This document shows positions 35,684 to 49,870 of a DNA stretch of 64,000 nucleotides, one piece after another; position 1 is the first letter of the stretch, and every line of letters starts with the position of its first letter. The notes beneath the pieces were generated by a model. That model was not told the origin of the DNA, did not search any database, and saw only the letters and a list, made by a program, of their open reading frames with translations. The DNA comes from Todiramphus chloris collaris. Lineage: Eukaryota; Chordata; Aves; Coraciiformes; Alcedinidae. Made by a program: the position numbers and the translations under genes. The stretch covers positions 8,016,574-8,080,573 of the forward strand of contig JANVCC010000018.1 in NCBI GenBank assembly GCA_025345505.1, written 5' to 3'.

Positions 35684-38600
35684 TGAATAGTGTGAAATGG
35701 ATGTTTTATTTCTTCTGTCCTTGAGTACTATCATGCCTCACATGCTCATATGCCCAGGGTCAAACACAGATTGAGTGTGGGTAAGGAATTTCCCTTAGGT
35801 AAGATTGGTTGAGACTCAGCAGTATAGGATACATGTGCCCTGTAAGCTCATCCAGACACATTTTATCCAATTCCTGCCATTTCAATGGCCTCTGGCATTG
35901 TTGATATTTCCATTTCACCTGATCTTTACCTATGGTGCATCCATATGTATATATATTGAGAATGAAGTGCTTTAGCTTATATCTAAGGTTACTGAGTTCA
36001 GTATAGGGACATATTTCATGTCCTGTCCCTTATGGTTTTAAATACCTTATAAAATATAATGAAATATGTCCATAATCTGAAACACCATGTACTTTCTAAA
36101 GCAGAACCTTTCTACAGTTCATGTTTTAACAATAGGATAGGAATCTATCTGACAAGAATATTTTTCCCAAATGTAGAATTCAGAAGATAACACAGAGCTC
36201 ACTGATTTCTTTCCACCACTGCTTTCATATTTATTTCTTATACTGTCTCTCTCCATCAATTACTTCACTTGTTCTTTTCTGCTCAATATACTAAACTGAA
36301 GGCAAAATCAGGTTATTAGTCATTTGTTTGTAATAGTGTACACAATCTAATGAAAGGACACCTTTTCCTTAATGTCTTTTCTGACCATGACTATTGTTCT
36401 GCAAATGATGTGGGAAACTCTACAGAGGTCAAAACTCATCCTGACCCTACAAGTACTGTGTTGACTTCAGACTCTATATTATTCTGCAAAGAGAAGGGGG
36501 GAGGCTGTTTGAAAGTGCTGCATTTCTATCACATATTTTTCCTTTTCCTCCAGTCATTCTCAAAGTTTCGGAAAGTATTGCTTTACAATAAAATATGCTT
36601 TGGACTCCATTTCTGAACAGCTTGCAGAGAATTCCACATAACCTAATGAATGTTCTACTTGAAGGCTTAGCCTCATTAATTGGCACTGTGATATCCTCCT
36701 GATCTCTTCCTTCCTGCTTCCCAACAGAAGTGTCAACATTTAAAACTCAAGATTTGTCTGCTGGTCTTTATAAAGACACAATTTAATTTATAAGACTGTG
36801 AAGTACCTGCTCAATCATAAATGTGATGACAATAGAGTTGCTTTCTCTAGTGGAAGGATGAACTCATCAGTCTATGTCTCAGTTCTGCTGAGCAAAAAAC
36901 TGAGTATTGTAATGTAGGTCTGGAGAAACCTGAGCTACCTAAGTTCAGTATGGACAGAGTAGAATATATATTGTATGCCTTTAGACAGCATCTGCAAAAC
37001 AAAAATTTCTATGTAACCTATATATGATGACTTCTTATGATCAACAGTCAAAAGTAGACTTTTCTAGAGCTCAGTTCATCTGATCTCTTTAGGTGTTTCT
37101 TCTAGGAAAGGATGAATTACTACATGGAAGTGACTTTTCTTCCCTGTAAAGAGAAGAAGAGGCAGACTTCCATGTTGTAGCAGTTCACATCCATTCTTGG
37201 GATCATATTCAGCCTGGATTGTTTCTTCAGCTTCTCCACCAACATCCCATACTTCATTCCTTGATGATACATCACGCATCCTCCAGTTCTTGCTAAGAGA
37301 ATTGTTATGGGAATTGTTCGGCCCAAAAAAATCTTTTAATTTTTAATATAGTATAGGCAGGCATGAACAAACACCCAGTAAGTCCATGCAGTTCAATAGT
37401 TTGTCATTCCACATATGACTAAAGAAACAGTTTGGCTTTATGAGGACACATCTAAGAGCACAAGTGAAAGGTAATTTCCAATAGCTTCTAGACAGAAGCC
37501 AGGGTTCATCTGAAGCTTTCAGTAGCTCTTCAGCTAGTAATACTTACCAGTGTTGTGTTTTCTAGACAAGTTATGACTTACTGTTTTATTTTATTTTTAA
37601 GATATTAAAAAAAAAACCAAAACAAAAGAAAACAAAGTCTTAAATCTATTCTTGTTTCAGGTATTCACATATTTTTTTTTTACTTTTAAAAAAGTTCCAT
37701 CAAGAAAATTTGGCCGTATATAATTCTTTCTCTTCTTCTGCTTCTGCTCACTCTTATTCTCAAATTCCAAGCACAAGAGAGCAATAGACCTCTCTCACCC
37801 CAGGAGACTATCTATATAAATCCTTATATAGATACAGTCTTTAAAAAAACGAAAACATAACTCAAGGTGAAAAATAGATAACTATTCCTTTTTTCTCTTT
37901 TTTTCTTTTTTTTTTTTAATTAAGTTTTAAATTACCAAAGAAAGGAAATCTGTGTATAATATTCAAGTGAATAAATAATATAACAATAAATGTTCTTCAT
38001 AACACTGTGTCAAAAAAGTAAGGAACTTGCAATAGAGTAGGGTGTTGGCAAGGTGTTATCCTAGGAATGAACTGTGCTTGATCAGTCTAACACCATTTGC
38101 AACTTTTTTTCTTTCCTGATACATTCTTATGACCTACAAAGATCTCAGAAATATAGATTTTTTTTTCAACTTTGCCAATGCCTACATAGAAATGTAATGG
38201 TTGAAAAGTATGGGGTATCTTCTCAAAGCATTCCAGTCTGAAAAATATAAAAGAAAAAGTTCACTAGAATTTGTGGCCAACAGAAAAATATCCCTGTGCA
38301 AAATAAGCAACTTTTTGCTTGTGACTGTGTGCTTCAAATATCTCCAAAATAAAAATCAACACAGAAGATGGCTTGTCATGATATCCCAGGGAAAATAAGA
38401 ATTTTCAAGCAATTGAGGTAGCGTAAAATCAAAGATACATTTAGGAAAGGCAAGAAGAACTACCTGAGTAAAAGCATGTTTGAAGGTTTATGAAACATTT
38501 CATTTTTCAAAACACCAACAGCATTTTCCCTTTATTCTACATACACACAATCAAATAGGATTAAACTGTGTTTGTCAGGCTCATGCATTTACCCCACTGA

Positions 38601-41600
38601 ATTCCAGATGTAAAGCAGATACCACATGAGCCTCAGCCTCAACGAATTCTACAATTATTAGTTAGGCTATAACTCTCTAATGCACTGGCAATTAATTATT
38701 CTATTGACTAATTAAAAAATTATGTCAGATTACTGTGCTATCAGAAAAACATTCCAATTTACAGTGTTCTAGACTAGGAATGATACTGAGTATGTTTACT
38801 TTATTCTGCCTATTTAATACAGAACACAAGTTGCAACATAACACTTTTAGTAGACATCTGTAATAATTCAGACTCCCTGCCTCTGCTATGGTCCTGCATA
38901 ACAGGATTTAATTCTAAATGTGAATGTATATGTTGGTTTTGACATAGATATCACAGTTATTAATTGAGCAGTTTGAAGACCCTTTTACATCCCTCACATG
39001 TGCATCCTGGTGTGTAATGACTGGTGTGTAATCTTGCACACCACAGCCTGGTCCCATACATTTCACTTTAAAGTGATTGCATACAAAAACTCTGCATGGA
39101 AAAAAAAAAAAAAGAAATTAAAACAAAATATAGTTTTATTAGATGCATACTGTGCAAAGTGAAAAACAACAGGAATTAAGGTTTCAGTTAATATTTCCTT
39201 TTTTCATGCAATTTTTTTCAGGCTCAGACACATTCCATTCACTTATCAACTCCATATATAGAAAGACAGAAGTGTACTCTCTACTTGCTGTTGTTTTCAT
39301 ATCCCTTTCCTCTACAGACAGATCTCCATCTGTTGCTGACAATCCACTGAATCCTCACTTTTTCTCTATGCCAGCCTCTTTAATATATAAGCAGTCCTTT
39401 TCATTCCCATTGCAGGCATGAATGGGAACAAACCCTACCAGCCTGATGAGAATCATAGAGAGATTTTCCTGCTGATAGGGCGTTCAGTACATCCCAGACT
39501 GAAGGTTATCTCAGTAGTAAAATACATGTACATCCACTCACACAGAGAATATCCTCTGACTTTACTGTTTGAAGTCAGTTCAGATGCTATCATAAAGATA
39601 ACCTGTTGCACTCAATGTATATTATTTTTACATACAGCATTTTCACCTCCCTAAAGGGTCTAAGCCTTTGAAAGTTTGTTACATAGCCAAGTAGTGTGCA
39701 CACAGACTAATCAATGTCTACAATATGAATACATCGTCTTCCATATGCTAGTATAAAGAGCATTTCCAAAGTATAAAAAAAGAGACAAAGTTCTATTAGA
39801 TCCCTGAAGATGATATATATCTAAAAGCATATAGTCAACTATACTGTAGATTATCCAGACACATGCCCCAGTGATACAGCTTCTCACATTTCCATAAGAA
39901 TATCTGTCCCTTACATGTATCCCTAAACTGGAAACAACTTCTTGTGGATTGTCTGACTTTCTGACAGTATCTGAACCTCAGCATGGAATTTCCTGAAATT
40001 GGCTGTTTATCAGCTCAACAAATCCACACTTTATGATAAACAATTAATCATTTCTTAAGTACAAATATTTCCCTCACTTTATTTTATTCCAAGGTTTTAT
40101 TTTGTTTGACCTTGTCAATTGTCACAGAAGTTTGCATTTCTCTTGAAGATAATTAAATACTCAAGAATCTTTCATTAAATAAAAAAGTAATTCTGATCTC
40201 AGTGATGAAAGCAGTAAAACTTGTAGGCTTGGAAATCAGAAGGCAAAAATTTTCCCCCCATGTAAATTACAAAATGAAAAATGAATTAACAATAGTCTCT
40301 GGATTTTTAAGTCAGGTTTTTTTTTTCCCCAGAACTTGATTTTGAATGACTAAATCTGGTAAATGTTTCAGATTATTTTTTCAACTAACAAAAATAAATT
40401 GTTCCTTTCTGTAAGGGGACTCAGACCTTGTAAAAACCCACTCTTTGTTGTCAATTTGTCAGAAGCCTGGAGGCCTGAGTGCTTAATGCACTGGCATTTA
40501 CATATAAATTGACATATTTTTTGTCATTCTGGATAGTTGATTAAACATGTACCCTATATGAGAAGGGAATAGAAAGCTGCTTGTCCAAATTCCATATGAA
40601 AGCAGATCTATAGCTGATCAGCTTTGCCCTTACCCTTAGGCATAGCTAAAGATCAGTGGAAGGACTCATTTTAGGACATGCCTGCTGCACACAATGATAT
40701 TGATAGGTACTGAAACACAAAGTAAGTCACATGCAGCATGACAGTGTTCTTCATCTTCTGCATCTTTTGAATTTGTGAGTAGCTTAGGAACTATTTCACA
40801 GAGAACTAGAGGCATTATGGAACATCCTTCTCCAGACCTCTTAGTGCTAAAACAAAGTCATTCTGTAAAGACTTTGCCCAAGCATAAGAATAAACTGTGG
40901 GTGCTCAGACAAACAGTCCATATCATACCTTATCATGTTCATAAATATTAACTTTTTAGTGCATGTCTAAGTGTCTTTAAAATTCTGTATTTCCTTTTTT
41001 TTCAAATAACAGAATATCTATGAACTTCTGCATGTATATGCACTCTACCCCAAATCTGAAGGACAAAAAAAGATGGGCTGTTGTCATTGCATTATCATGC
41101 ACTTGCTGTGCAGCTTTCTTTAGCCTTGTAATGCAAAGAAAATGGCCAGGAAGGTTCCTTTTAATTGGAAAATCCATTAAATAGACAAGGAGGAGCGGGA
41201 AATGTATACTATGAAAAATACCAGCATTAACCTAATTTTTGCTTCAAGATCATATGCTGGAAAATGTTTACCAGAAATACACAGAGCTCAAGGCAAGGGT
41301 CAAGCAGCAAAGAGCTAAACAGATAGTGTACCATTAATATAAAGGGTTATGGATTATAGTCAGCATATGACTGAGAATAACACTGTGGATGCTCTGACAA
41401 AGATACATGTACAAAAATCTTCTGAATTAAATCAATGAAGCAGGAGTTCAGATAGTTCAGTAGCACACTGGCATGGTGCAACTGAAAAAGAGAAAAAAAC
41501 CAAAACAAACCACCATGGGAAAAAAGTAATAAACTCATGCCACCCATGGGCAGACTTCACAGCAGTTGAATAAGACAAATAGAAGAACGTGTTCGCTGCT

Positions 41601-44600
41601 GCCCAGAGGGAAATGTAATGACCCAAGTTATGACCTGCCATGGAAAGAGCCCTGCGGAATAAGGCAGAGGCAGAAATCTGCGAAGTTATGTGAAACTAAA
41701 ATAGGGTCTGAATTAAGTGCAAGTCAGCAAAGCACTGATGGAATTGAAAGAAAATTTTGATAAAACAGTACTGCTCCCTTCCCCCACTTGAAGATAAACT
41801 ATTGCCTAGTCTACTAAAATCCAAACATAACGTGTAATGGGAAAAATATTGTGACTGAATTGTTGCACTAACATTTTTTATGCTAGAAAAAGAGTAAGTT
41901 TAGGAGTCTTAGAACAGAGATTGAGAGTGGCCCAGCTGTTCCATCCACATACCATTAACACTGAGCCACCAAGTCCATTACTATGTCTAAGACAGTATTT
42001 TTTGTTCTTTCAGAAGTACAAGCCTTCAAACTTCCTAAAGGTTTTAAAACTTTACTGTCCTTGCTGAAACAAATCACAGCTGTGAAAGAAGTCATTGCTT
42101 GTGGAAAGTTTGACTTATCTCATGAATTGCATTTTTTCTTCTTCTTCTTCCTGTATATCAATATCAGAAAGTGCAGGCAGAGAAGCTTTCAATAATAGAA
42201 ATTATTTCCCTGTGTATAAGATCCATGTGGGTCTTTGGTTAGAGTTCTCCTCAAGTAGCAGGCAAACAGTGCAGAAAATATTTGAGTTATGGATTAGAAG
42301 AATAGTGATTCTCCTATTTTTAAAGGTCTCGTGGGTTTATTTATTTTCTGAAAATAATAGAACTCATTTTTCATCATGCAAGGTAGTTAAGCTAAGCATC
42401 AGCATGCACTCATTCTCTACTGCTCTCTCTTTTTCTTTCTGGCAGTCTTTATCTATTTGACAGGAGAGATTAACATTATTCCTTTGAAAGAAAGTATCTG
42501 TCACACGTTTTTGTCCATAGTCTCACATCCTACAACTTCTTTTAAAATGAGACTAAAAAGTGAACTTTTCATGGAAATACTAGCTTATAAAACGTTGACC
42601 CATCCTTCCTCTTCCCCTTGAACTGCTGAAATATTTGTTGACTATGACCTAAATGTGTCAATCATTTAACAACCTTGAAGTTATATTTTCCAGTAAAGAG
42701 AGTTTCTTGGGAAGAAGAGAAAATTCTCCCCACTCTGTCTGTATTATAACTGGAAGATTATAATACACTACCTCAGTGTACCTCCTTTGTCTTATTCATT
42801 CTGTATTTTTTCATCATAGACCTTCTTATTTATTTTCTCCCTACATACAAAAAATTCTTAAAAATGGACCTGCTGACATCAAGATGCTTACCCAAAAGAT
42901 TAGAAAAGGCATAAAAATGAGTATTTATTAGCTCCTTTATTTGCACCTGTGATAATGGCAAAAGAGATTTCTCTTCTGAATCAGGAATTATAAACATGAC
43001 ACAAAATGCACAGGTTTTTAAGAAGGAAATGAAAAATAGGGTTGAGAGGTGATTATTCATGCTTTTTTATTGGGTTTGTTTTATCCTCAGTAATCCTGTT
43101 GATATCTTATTCTATCACCCTCTTTTTCTATCATTTAGAAAACATAATGCCTTCAATTTAGTCTTTGGTAATCCCTAACTATTTGTTCTTGTAGTGACAT
43201 TATCCTCCACCTTAAACAGTTATTTCCCTTCCCTGTTGTTTATTTTCCTGAGTTTGCTTGTAAGAATCAGTTATGCCCCTTTTAAGTCTTTGTTTTAAGA
43301 GTCTAACCAATCTGTGCTCTCTTGAACATGTCTATATTGCCTTCTGTTGCAATGAAGTGTAGCCCAGAGAATCTGAGCTAAAAGAAATACAAGCTAGCCT
43401 GCCTAAATGATTCACTGTCACATCCCACAGAAATACCAGTTTAGGTCTGAAATTAATATAGCCTCTCTTAAGCAGTACTACATTCTTGCAAATAATTTAC
43501 TTCCTTCTGTTTTCTAGCCTCCTTCCACTCTTCTGTCTCTGCTCTGAGTGATCAGCTTCCACACACATTTTTTTCTTTGATTTTGCTTTTTCTCACCCTC
43601 CACAATGTTCATCTCCCACTGAAAAGAATCAGCGTTTGAATATTACCAGTAGAGGAACACAGAGTACAACATAGAAGAGGAATGCTGTACTCAAGAGATC
43701 AATTGACAAATGTGGTGCCCAAAAGGCAGAGTAGAGTTAAGATAGATGATGTGAATCATTTTGGATTTATTGGGCTGATAATGAAAGACACTGAATGCTC
43801 ATCACATCTACTAAGCTCAATAAAAGTAGAGAACAGCATTTGTTAAGAACTGGATGAAAGAAGAAAAGGCAGAGGGAAATGAAACAAGTAATTAGGATAC
43901 TGTGAGAAAACACAAAGTCACAGAAATTGGGAACAGAATGGATTTTAGAAATGTGTGTCTAGTTCATTAATAGTCAAAACAACATTTTCCCTTGTAACAC
44001 ATATGCTATAGATTGTAAAAACAAGTTCTAAGCATGGCTCATAAAATGTCCTTGCATGGTGGAGAATGGGCAATACCAAATGTCCAGCTCTCTTTCAGCC
44101 TATGGAACTGATGCCTTACTGCAAAACAAAACCAAACAAACAGCAGCAACAACAACAAATCTTATGACTAAAACTACCATCTTTGTTCTAAATAGCAGGT
44201 CGACTGCTCTGGGACTGGTTTGTACTAAAGAAAGAGGTGGTTTGGGAGGAAAGAAATCACATAGTCCTCTTAAAGACAGATGGATAACTCTGCTGAGTAC
44301 CATCATGATGGCCACCTGAATGGTGGGTGATAAATAGCACGCAGCTGCAAAATGGTGGGTCAGGCTCTCTCAAGCTCTTTTACTTCTCATCTCCGCATAT
44401 CACAGACTTGCTTTGTGTCAATTCATATCTACAGAGATCATTAAATGAGTGTTCCGCTCTTCTCTGCTGATAAACATTATACATTCTTTGTTACTCTTTT
44501 CCTAGAGTACTTGTAATTGAAAAGATCTTCTCAATGAAAACTGGGTTGAATTAGTATCTCTGAAATTTTCTGCAGACTATTTAAATGGGAGTCAAGCTAC

Positions 44601-45399
44601 TTTGGTTCATGTCATGGAAACCAGTGCAATATTTCTTGAAACACAGGAAGGTGAAATATGATTGCTTGGAGTTTAGGGTTATCTTTTCAGTCTGAAAAAT
44701 AGACAGCCCTATGGTTGCAGGTGAAATATGCAACTGTCTCAACTGAACTGATGTACTCCTATAAATAAATTTAATTCTAATGGGAATTTTCACTGACTAA
44801 CAAATGACTAAGGGGCACTGCGTAAACCCCAGAGGTAGTATCTAGTATTTCAAGGACATTTTTTAATTCCTGAAGGGGATTGCACTATATAACTTCTACA
44901 TGTAGCAGTTATGAAATATACATAACTGGGAAGGTAGAGAAAGAGAATAAAATATTGAAATGAGTGCATTTGCATATCTGGAAATCATGCCAGTTCCTCA
45001 TTTCTGTACATAGCCCCATAAGTGAAGAACTTCACTGACAGTCACACATGCTAAAGTCACAAATCAACTTTGAAAACTTAAAAAAAAATCCCGTAGTAAT
45101 AAACATGTCCAAATACTCAAGGTGCTGTAAAGGACTTAAAAAAACCCCAAATATAAAGAAGAGAAAGGAACATGAATCTATGTAAATATCACTGTGCTGG
45201 GTTTTTGAAAACTCACGCTCTCTATGAAAAAGCTTAGGAAAGATCACTAAAAAAAAAAAAAAAAAAAAAGAAATTAAACCCAAATAAAATCAGCAGCATA
45301 AATATAAAGTTGCTGAGCATCAGACTCTGACTGTAAATGTGAGGAGGCTTTAACAGACAAGAAAATAGATTAAGTTTGGGCTTGAACTTTTTTTTACAT
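35684..45399. other. Unique, very AT-rich non-coding DNA
   Basis: Nearly 10 kb with no recognised gene or interspersed repeat, apart from A or T runs (37900-37919, 39100-39114, 45249-45269). 38640-38720 contains several TAATTA and ATTAATTA words in a short space, typical of homeodomain sites but also expected in AT-rich DNA. ORFs of up to 121 codons (42095-42460 plus) have no domain. Confidence 0.5.
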
Positions 45400-45534
45400 G
45401 GGAGGGAAGGAAGAAAAAGGGAAAGGGAAAGGGAAAGGGGAAGGGGAAGGGGAAGGGGAAGGGGAAGGGGAAAGGGAAAGAAGGGAAAGGGAAAGGGAAA
45501 GAAGGGAAAGGGAAAGGGAAAGGGAAAGGGAAGA
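45400..45534 (+). repeat. Homopurine tract of GGGAAA and GGGGAA units
   Basis: 135 bp of pure purine. The units change along the tract: GGGAAA, then GGGGAA repeated, then GGGAAA with GAAGGGAAA interruptions. The mirror symmetry and repeated G-triplets suit triplex or G-quadruplex formation. Confidence 0.95.
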
Positions 45535-45649
45535 CCTAATTAAAGGAAATGTTGTTTGCCATTACAGGGCATGAGACAGTCAATCACCACCTTACAAAGC
45601 AGAAATTCTTAGGTGGAAATGGAGGAGCTAATCCCAGCTGGTGTCCAGT

Positions 45650-45780
45650 TACTAACACCATCCTCAGTGTCTGCATTGGGGCTGACATTGTTTAGTATTT
45701 TCATCATTGACCCAAACAATGGGGAAGAATATACCATCTGAAATTTGGGTGCAGATGTTGATGTGGTGCTCTTCAGAGGC
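45650..45780 (+). mobile_element. CR1 LINE reverse-transcriptase scrap
   Basis: One frame reads VSALGLTLFSIFIIDPNNGE followed by EYTI and a stop at 45739, clearly aligned to the CR1 palm motif [18 protein letters not shown]. The following 'aaatttgggtgcagatgttg' aligns to the part that encodes the FADD motif. This is an internal fragment without a 3' tail, so it was cut from a longer copy by later deletion. Confidence 0.72.
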
Positions 45781-48574
45781 ACCTTGGCAGTCTGAAGAGA
45801 TTATATGACATGAAGTGGAAGGTCCAAATTTTGAGACAGATCCACACCATGCAGAAGTGCAGGCAGGGGATTGCTGCACAGAGAGTAGACAGGAAGAAAG
45901 GGAAATTTATTCACAGCACAATACACCATGGCCAGACTTTTCTGTTTCTTTACATAAACTTTAATTTCTTCCTTTTTGCCACTGAATTTAAGAGCTGGAA
46001 TAAATAAATGGAGAAAACATAAAAAATAAAGGATTGCAATTGAAGGGTTAATACTCTTGAATATTACAGAAAGCCCTGCCATGTGTTTTGAAAGCCATTT
46101 GAAAACACAGAGCAGGAGGTATGGTGCCCTGTAGTTCAGAGGGTACTTTGTTTACCATGAAATGCCGGATTTGCATATGGTAAGTACTTTCTTTTATTAA
46201 AAAGCAGTGCAAATAGTCACACAAACTCCTCTGTAAATAGCAAAGGAGAACACTTATCCACCCATACTGAGGATTTACACCAACTGCAACGGCAGCAGAA
46301 TCTGGCCTAGACACTGAAAAACACCCAATTTACATTTAAGAAATTTCTCTAAGTAATTTTTCTTTCCTCTGGTGGCAGATCTGCTCCTTTATAACCTGTA
46401 CAAAATCAAAAAGAGGTGACCTCCTTCTGTACACAAGAAAACCCTTCTTATTTAGAAATAAGATTTCAGATTTTGTGGCTTATGAAACCCTACTGGCAAA
46501 CAAAGCTCACAGAAACCTTCATAATGTATAGGATACACAGTTTATCTTTGCTCTGATTAGATCTTCCCTATGTTTTAATCTCTTTCCTTTCTTTGCGCAC
46601 TTTATAATAACACTCTTTTCAAGCAAATACTCTTTAATCTTATAATTTGAAAAGTAATTCCATTTCAACTTTCTTTTTGGAAAATGACCTTTTCTTCTTT
46701 TGCTACAGGTAAAAAAAAAAAAAATCCTACCTTTTTGATTTTTATCTTTGCTCAGCTTTCTGGATCTCAAAACAGTTCATCTACCGAGGTTTTTGTCAGC
46801 AATATTTCTTATTCTGAATTTCTCAGTGAACACCCTTAGAAAATGTTCATTCTGTAAGATTAATTTGTCTAAATGCATTTCTTTTGTAAACCAAGTTGAT
46901 TATTTCAAAATGTCAGTCTGGGAGCAGATTTGAGAGTTATGCTGGCAAACACTGTTGACCAGATTAAAAAAAAAAGGTAGAGACATGACAGCAAGATGGA
47001 CCAATGACTGGCCTGCCATCTGTCATGGATGGATTAAAACAGTTTTTCCATAGTGATATCTAGGAGACACTAATTCCATTCCAAATACATCGATTGGCTC
47101 ATGAAGAAGGAGATTTACTCAGAGGAAAGTTTTTTGTGGGTGGTTGAAAGTCAGATGTCATCTCACAAACATAAATTGCTCATCCTCATTATAGGAAAAC
47201 TTACATGTCCTACATACAATATTCTAACTACCACATCTAATTAATTGAGTAAATCATTACAAATTACTTGTGTTCATTTTGACTGGACCAAATATAAAAT
47301 AGTTGACATCTGTAAACCACTGGTTTAATTTTCATTGTGTTTTTACCAGTAAAATGGCCATTGATCAATATAAAGCCTGAAGGATTTCCCACAGTGAAGT
47401 TAACAAAAGAAGATCTCTCTGTCAGTTAAAGCAGCATGAATCCAATTTAACTCCACTGGTCTCATATACATACACTCCAGACTGAAACAGTGTTACTGAT
47501 ACATAAATAAAATCTCAGTCACTCCACCCCAGAAATTAAGCTGTCTCCATTCCTTGGTGGGGTTTTTAGATGGAAGCTTGGGTTGTGATGAATTGCCTTT
47601 TTAGAGTGACGGCTGTCTGCCTTTAAACACAGACAAAATCCAAACACTAGTAAATATGATAACACTGGACAATAATAACCACAATGGTACATTATGGTTT
47701 CATTTTTCCTTCAGTTCTTTAAAGTGAAGTTTACTAGTAAATATACTTGTCAGGGAAAAGTACTTACTATACCCAGGATTGTTCATGGGTCTATCTCCAA
47801 TTTTGTACCTTGGCTGTAATATGAACTCAGAGATTTAAGACTGGAAATTCTCTGTTTTGATCTCTGTTCTGTGCAGCAGAACTGGCTGACTAAGCAAATT
47901 AGACCTTTCCTCCTACATCTTCCATTTGTCAATGTATCTATATTTAAACGGGCTTTACTAAACCGTAGTCAAAAAGGTAGTGTCCAACATAAGAATCTTC
48001 TTTGTCTTGGGCTGAAGATTAGGTGAGTATAGGGGAAAGCACTGATTATATCTGTGGGTTGATGCCTTGTATAAAATGGGTGAAAAGATTGTTCCATCAC
48101 AGGATGACAATCTTCCATAATTCCTCTTTGCCAGACAGCAGAGCTAACAAGACATGAGAAGAGAAAGCTGAACTCTGAAAACTAATAATTCCAAATTTGT
48201 ACTGTCAGCTGCTGCCCGTGCTATAAATAACCCAATTTGCCCTCTACACAAGACTACGACCAAATTATTCTAACACTTCAGAAAATATTAACTTGCAGTA
48301 GTGTCTAGATTATCTGCAGTTCTTGAACATCACTTAAAAGGGACAGAAACTTTTTTTCAGACCATTCTCTAATTTAATTTAGAGAAATACTGAATGTCAG
48401 GGAAAATGTTTTAACTAACTGAGATGATTTCTTCACTAACTGTAATGGGGGGAAAGGGGGTAAGATTTATCCAGTTGCAGATCAAGGCCCAGGGTAAGGA
48501 TGTCCAATAACCTTCCTGCACCAAAATTCTTCTACAGCCATCCAGGAAAGAAAGCTTCAGCAGGAAGTCAATTG
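45781..48574. other. Unique AT-rich non-coding DNA
   Basis: No gene or interspersed repeat recognised. Overlapping minus-strand ORFs at 45801-46082 and 46048-46314 and the plus-strand ORF 45810-46007 lack domains. Confidence 0.55.
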
Positions 48575-48854
48575 GTGCATTGTGACAGGACAAGGAGCAA
48601 TGGATTCAAGCTAGAGTACAGGAAGTTCCACCTGAACATGAGGAAGAACTTATTTACTGTAAGAATTGTAGAGCATTGGAATAGACTCCCCAGAGAGGTT
48701 GTGGAATCTCCTCTGGAGACTTCCAAGATCTGTCTGGATGCATTTCTGCATGATGTGTTCTAATTTTGTCCTCCTCTAGCAGGAGGGTTGGACTCAATGA
48801 TCTTCAGAGGTCCCTTCTAACCCCTAACATTCTGTGATTCTGTGATTCTGTGAT
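48575..48854 (+). mobile_element. CR1 LINE, 3' end
   Basis: A 280-bp end with 'gacaggacaaggagcaatgg', 'caggaagttccacctgaaca', 'tgaggaagaacttatttact', 'ccccagagaggttgtggaat', 'ggttggactcaatgatcttc' and three terminal TTCTGTGA units. The 87-codon ORF at 48500-48763 is derived from it. Confidence 0.95.
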
Positions 48855-49801
48855 TACACGTGCAGGCGATTCACTGTCTCACCACACTGACACATTTTTA
48901 CTGCGGTTCCTCCTTCCTTCTGTCTTTACTCCTTACTTGTGCCTTATCTAATCAGACCTAAATCACTAGCAATCTCTACAGCAGTAGGGATGTTTCCTTG
49001 TCTATTTAACATCTTTAGGCACATGACTGGCTTTGTCCCTAGGTCCTTTTGGGAATGGTCTCTAACTCTTACTGGCTTAGAAACTGCAAATTATAATGCC
49101 TGGTCCACAAGCATTGTTTGATTTACTGAATATGCACTATCAAGAAAAAAATTGACAGAAATCTAAGAAAAAAAAAATCCTCTCTTTTGATGTTAGATTA
49201 AAATTTGAGATTGAATGTTGATTAAAAATCCTCTATATCTTTTCTACAAGCCTACCTGTCAAACGTTTCAGCTAACTTAGGGTGTCATTACATTTGTAGG
49301 CACAGCAGCCCAAAAGGAGCAATCAGCAGAAGGAAAGAGTTGGTGTTAGTGCCCTGTTTTTGTCACTCTAGGGCATTTTAAATAGTTCACTCTAATACTG
49401 AGCTTCCATTTTGTGACTGGACAACATTATCTGTACATATTCTGGTTTAGTTTCATTGCAAAGAAATCATTCTGGGTGCTCCAAAACTAATTTCCAATGT
49501 TAAGCAAAGTACAAAAGGCAAGCACTTACTTCAGTGGTACACACTTCTGAAGTAGAATGCTAATGTAGAGGCAACCCTGCAGAGTATGCTAAAGATCCCA
49601 AAACAAATATCTTGGACAAAAAAAAAAAAAAGAAATGCATTATATTCAGTGTAAGTCATCCTTATAAGCACAAAACAATTCTGTGTGGAAGAATATCTGC
49701 ATATTGGTCTGAAAGCAATGTGACAGACCTGAGAAATGAGGTTGGTGATGGTGGGCTTAGAGCATGTGCTGACACAGCACGAAGATATTCATGCATTTAA
49801 C
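48855..49801. other. Unique AT-rich non-coding DNA
   Basis: Nothing recognised apart from short A-runs (49166-49177, 49618-49631). Confidence 0.55.
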
Positions 49802-49870
49802 TGAATCGTAGAATGCCTTGGGTTCGAAGGGAACTCTAAAGTTCATCTATTCAAACCCATCTAGCCCATC
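49802..49870 (-). mobile_element. CR1 LINE, extreme 3' end, minus strand
   Basis: 'gaatcgtagaatgccttggg', 'ttcgaagggaactctaaagt' and 'tcatctattcaaaccc' are the reverse complement of a CR1 tail. Only about 70 bp remain. Confidence 0.8.

Noticed and set aside
41566..41760. Polar 64-codon ORF, possibly part of a retroviral gene
   Set aside because: No recognisable retroviral motif and no LTR nearby.
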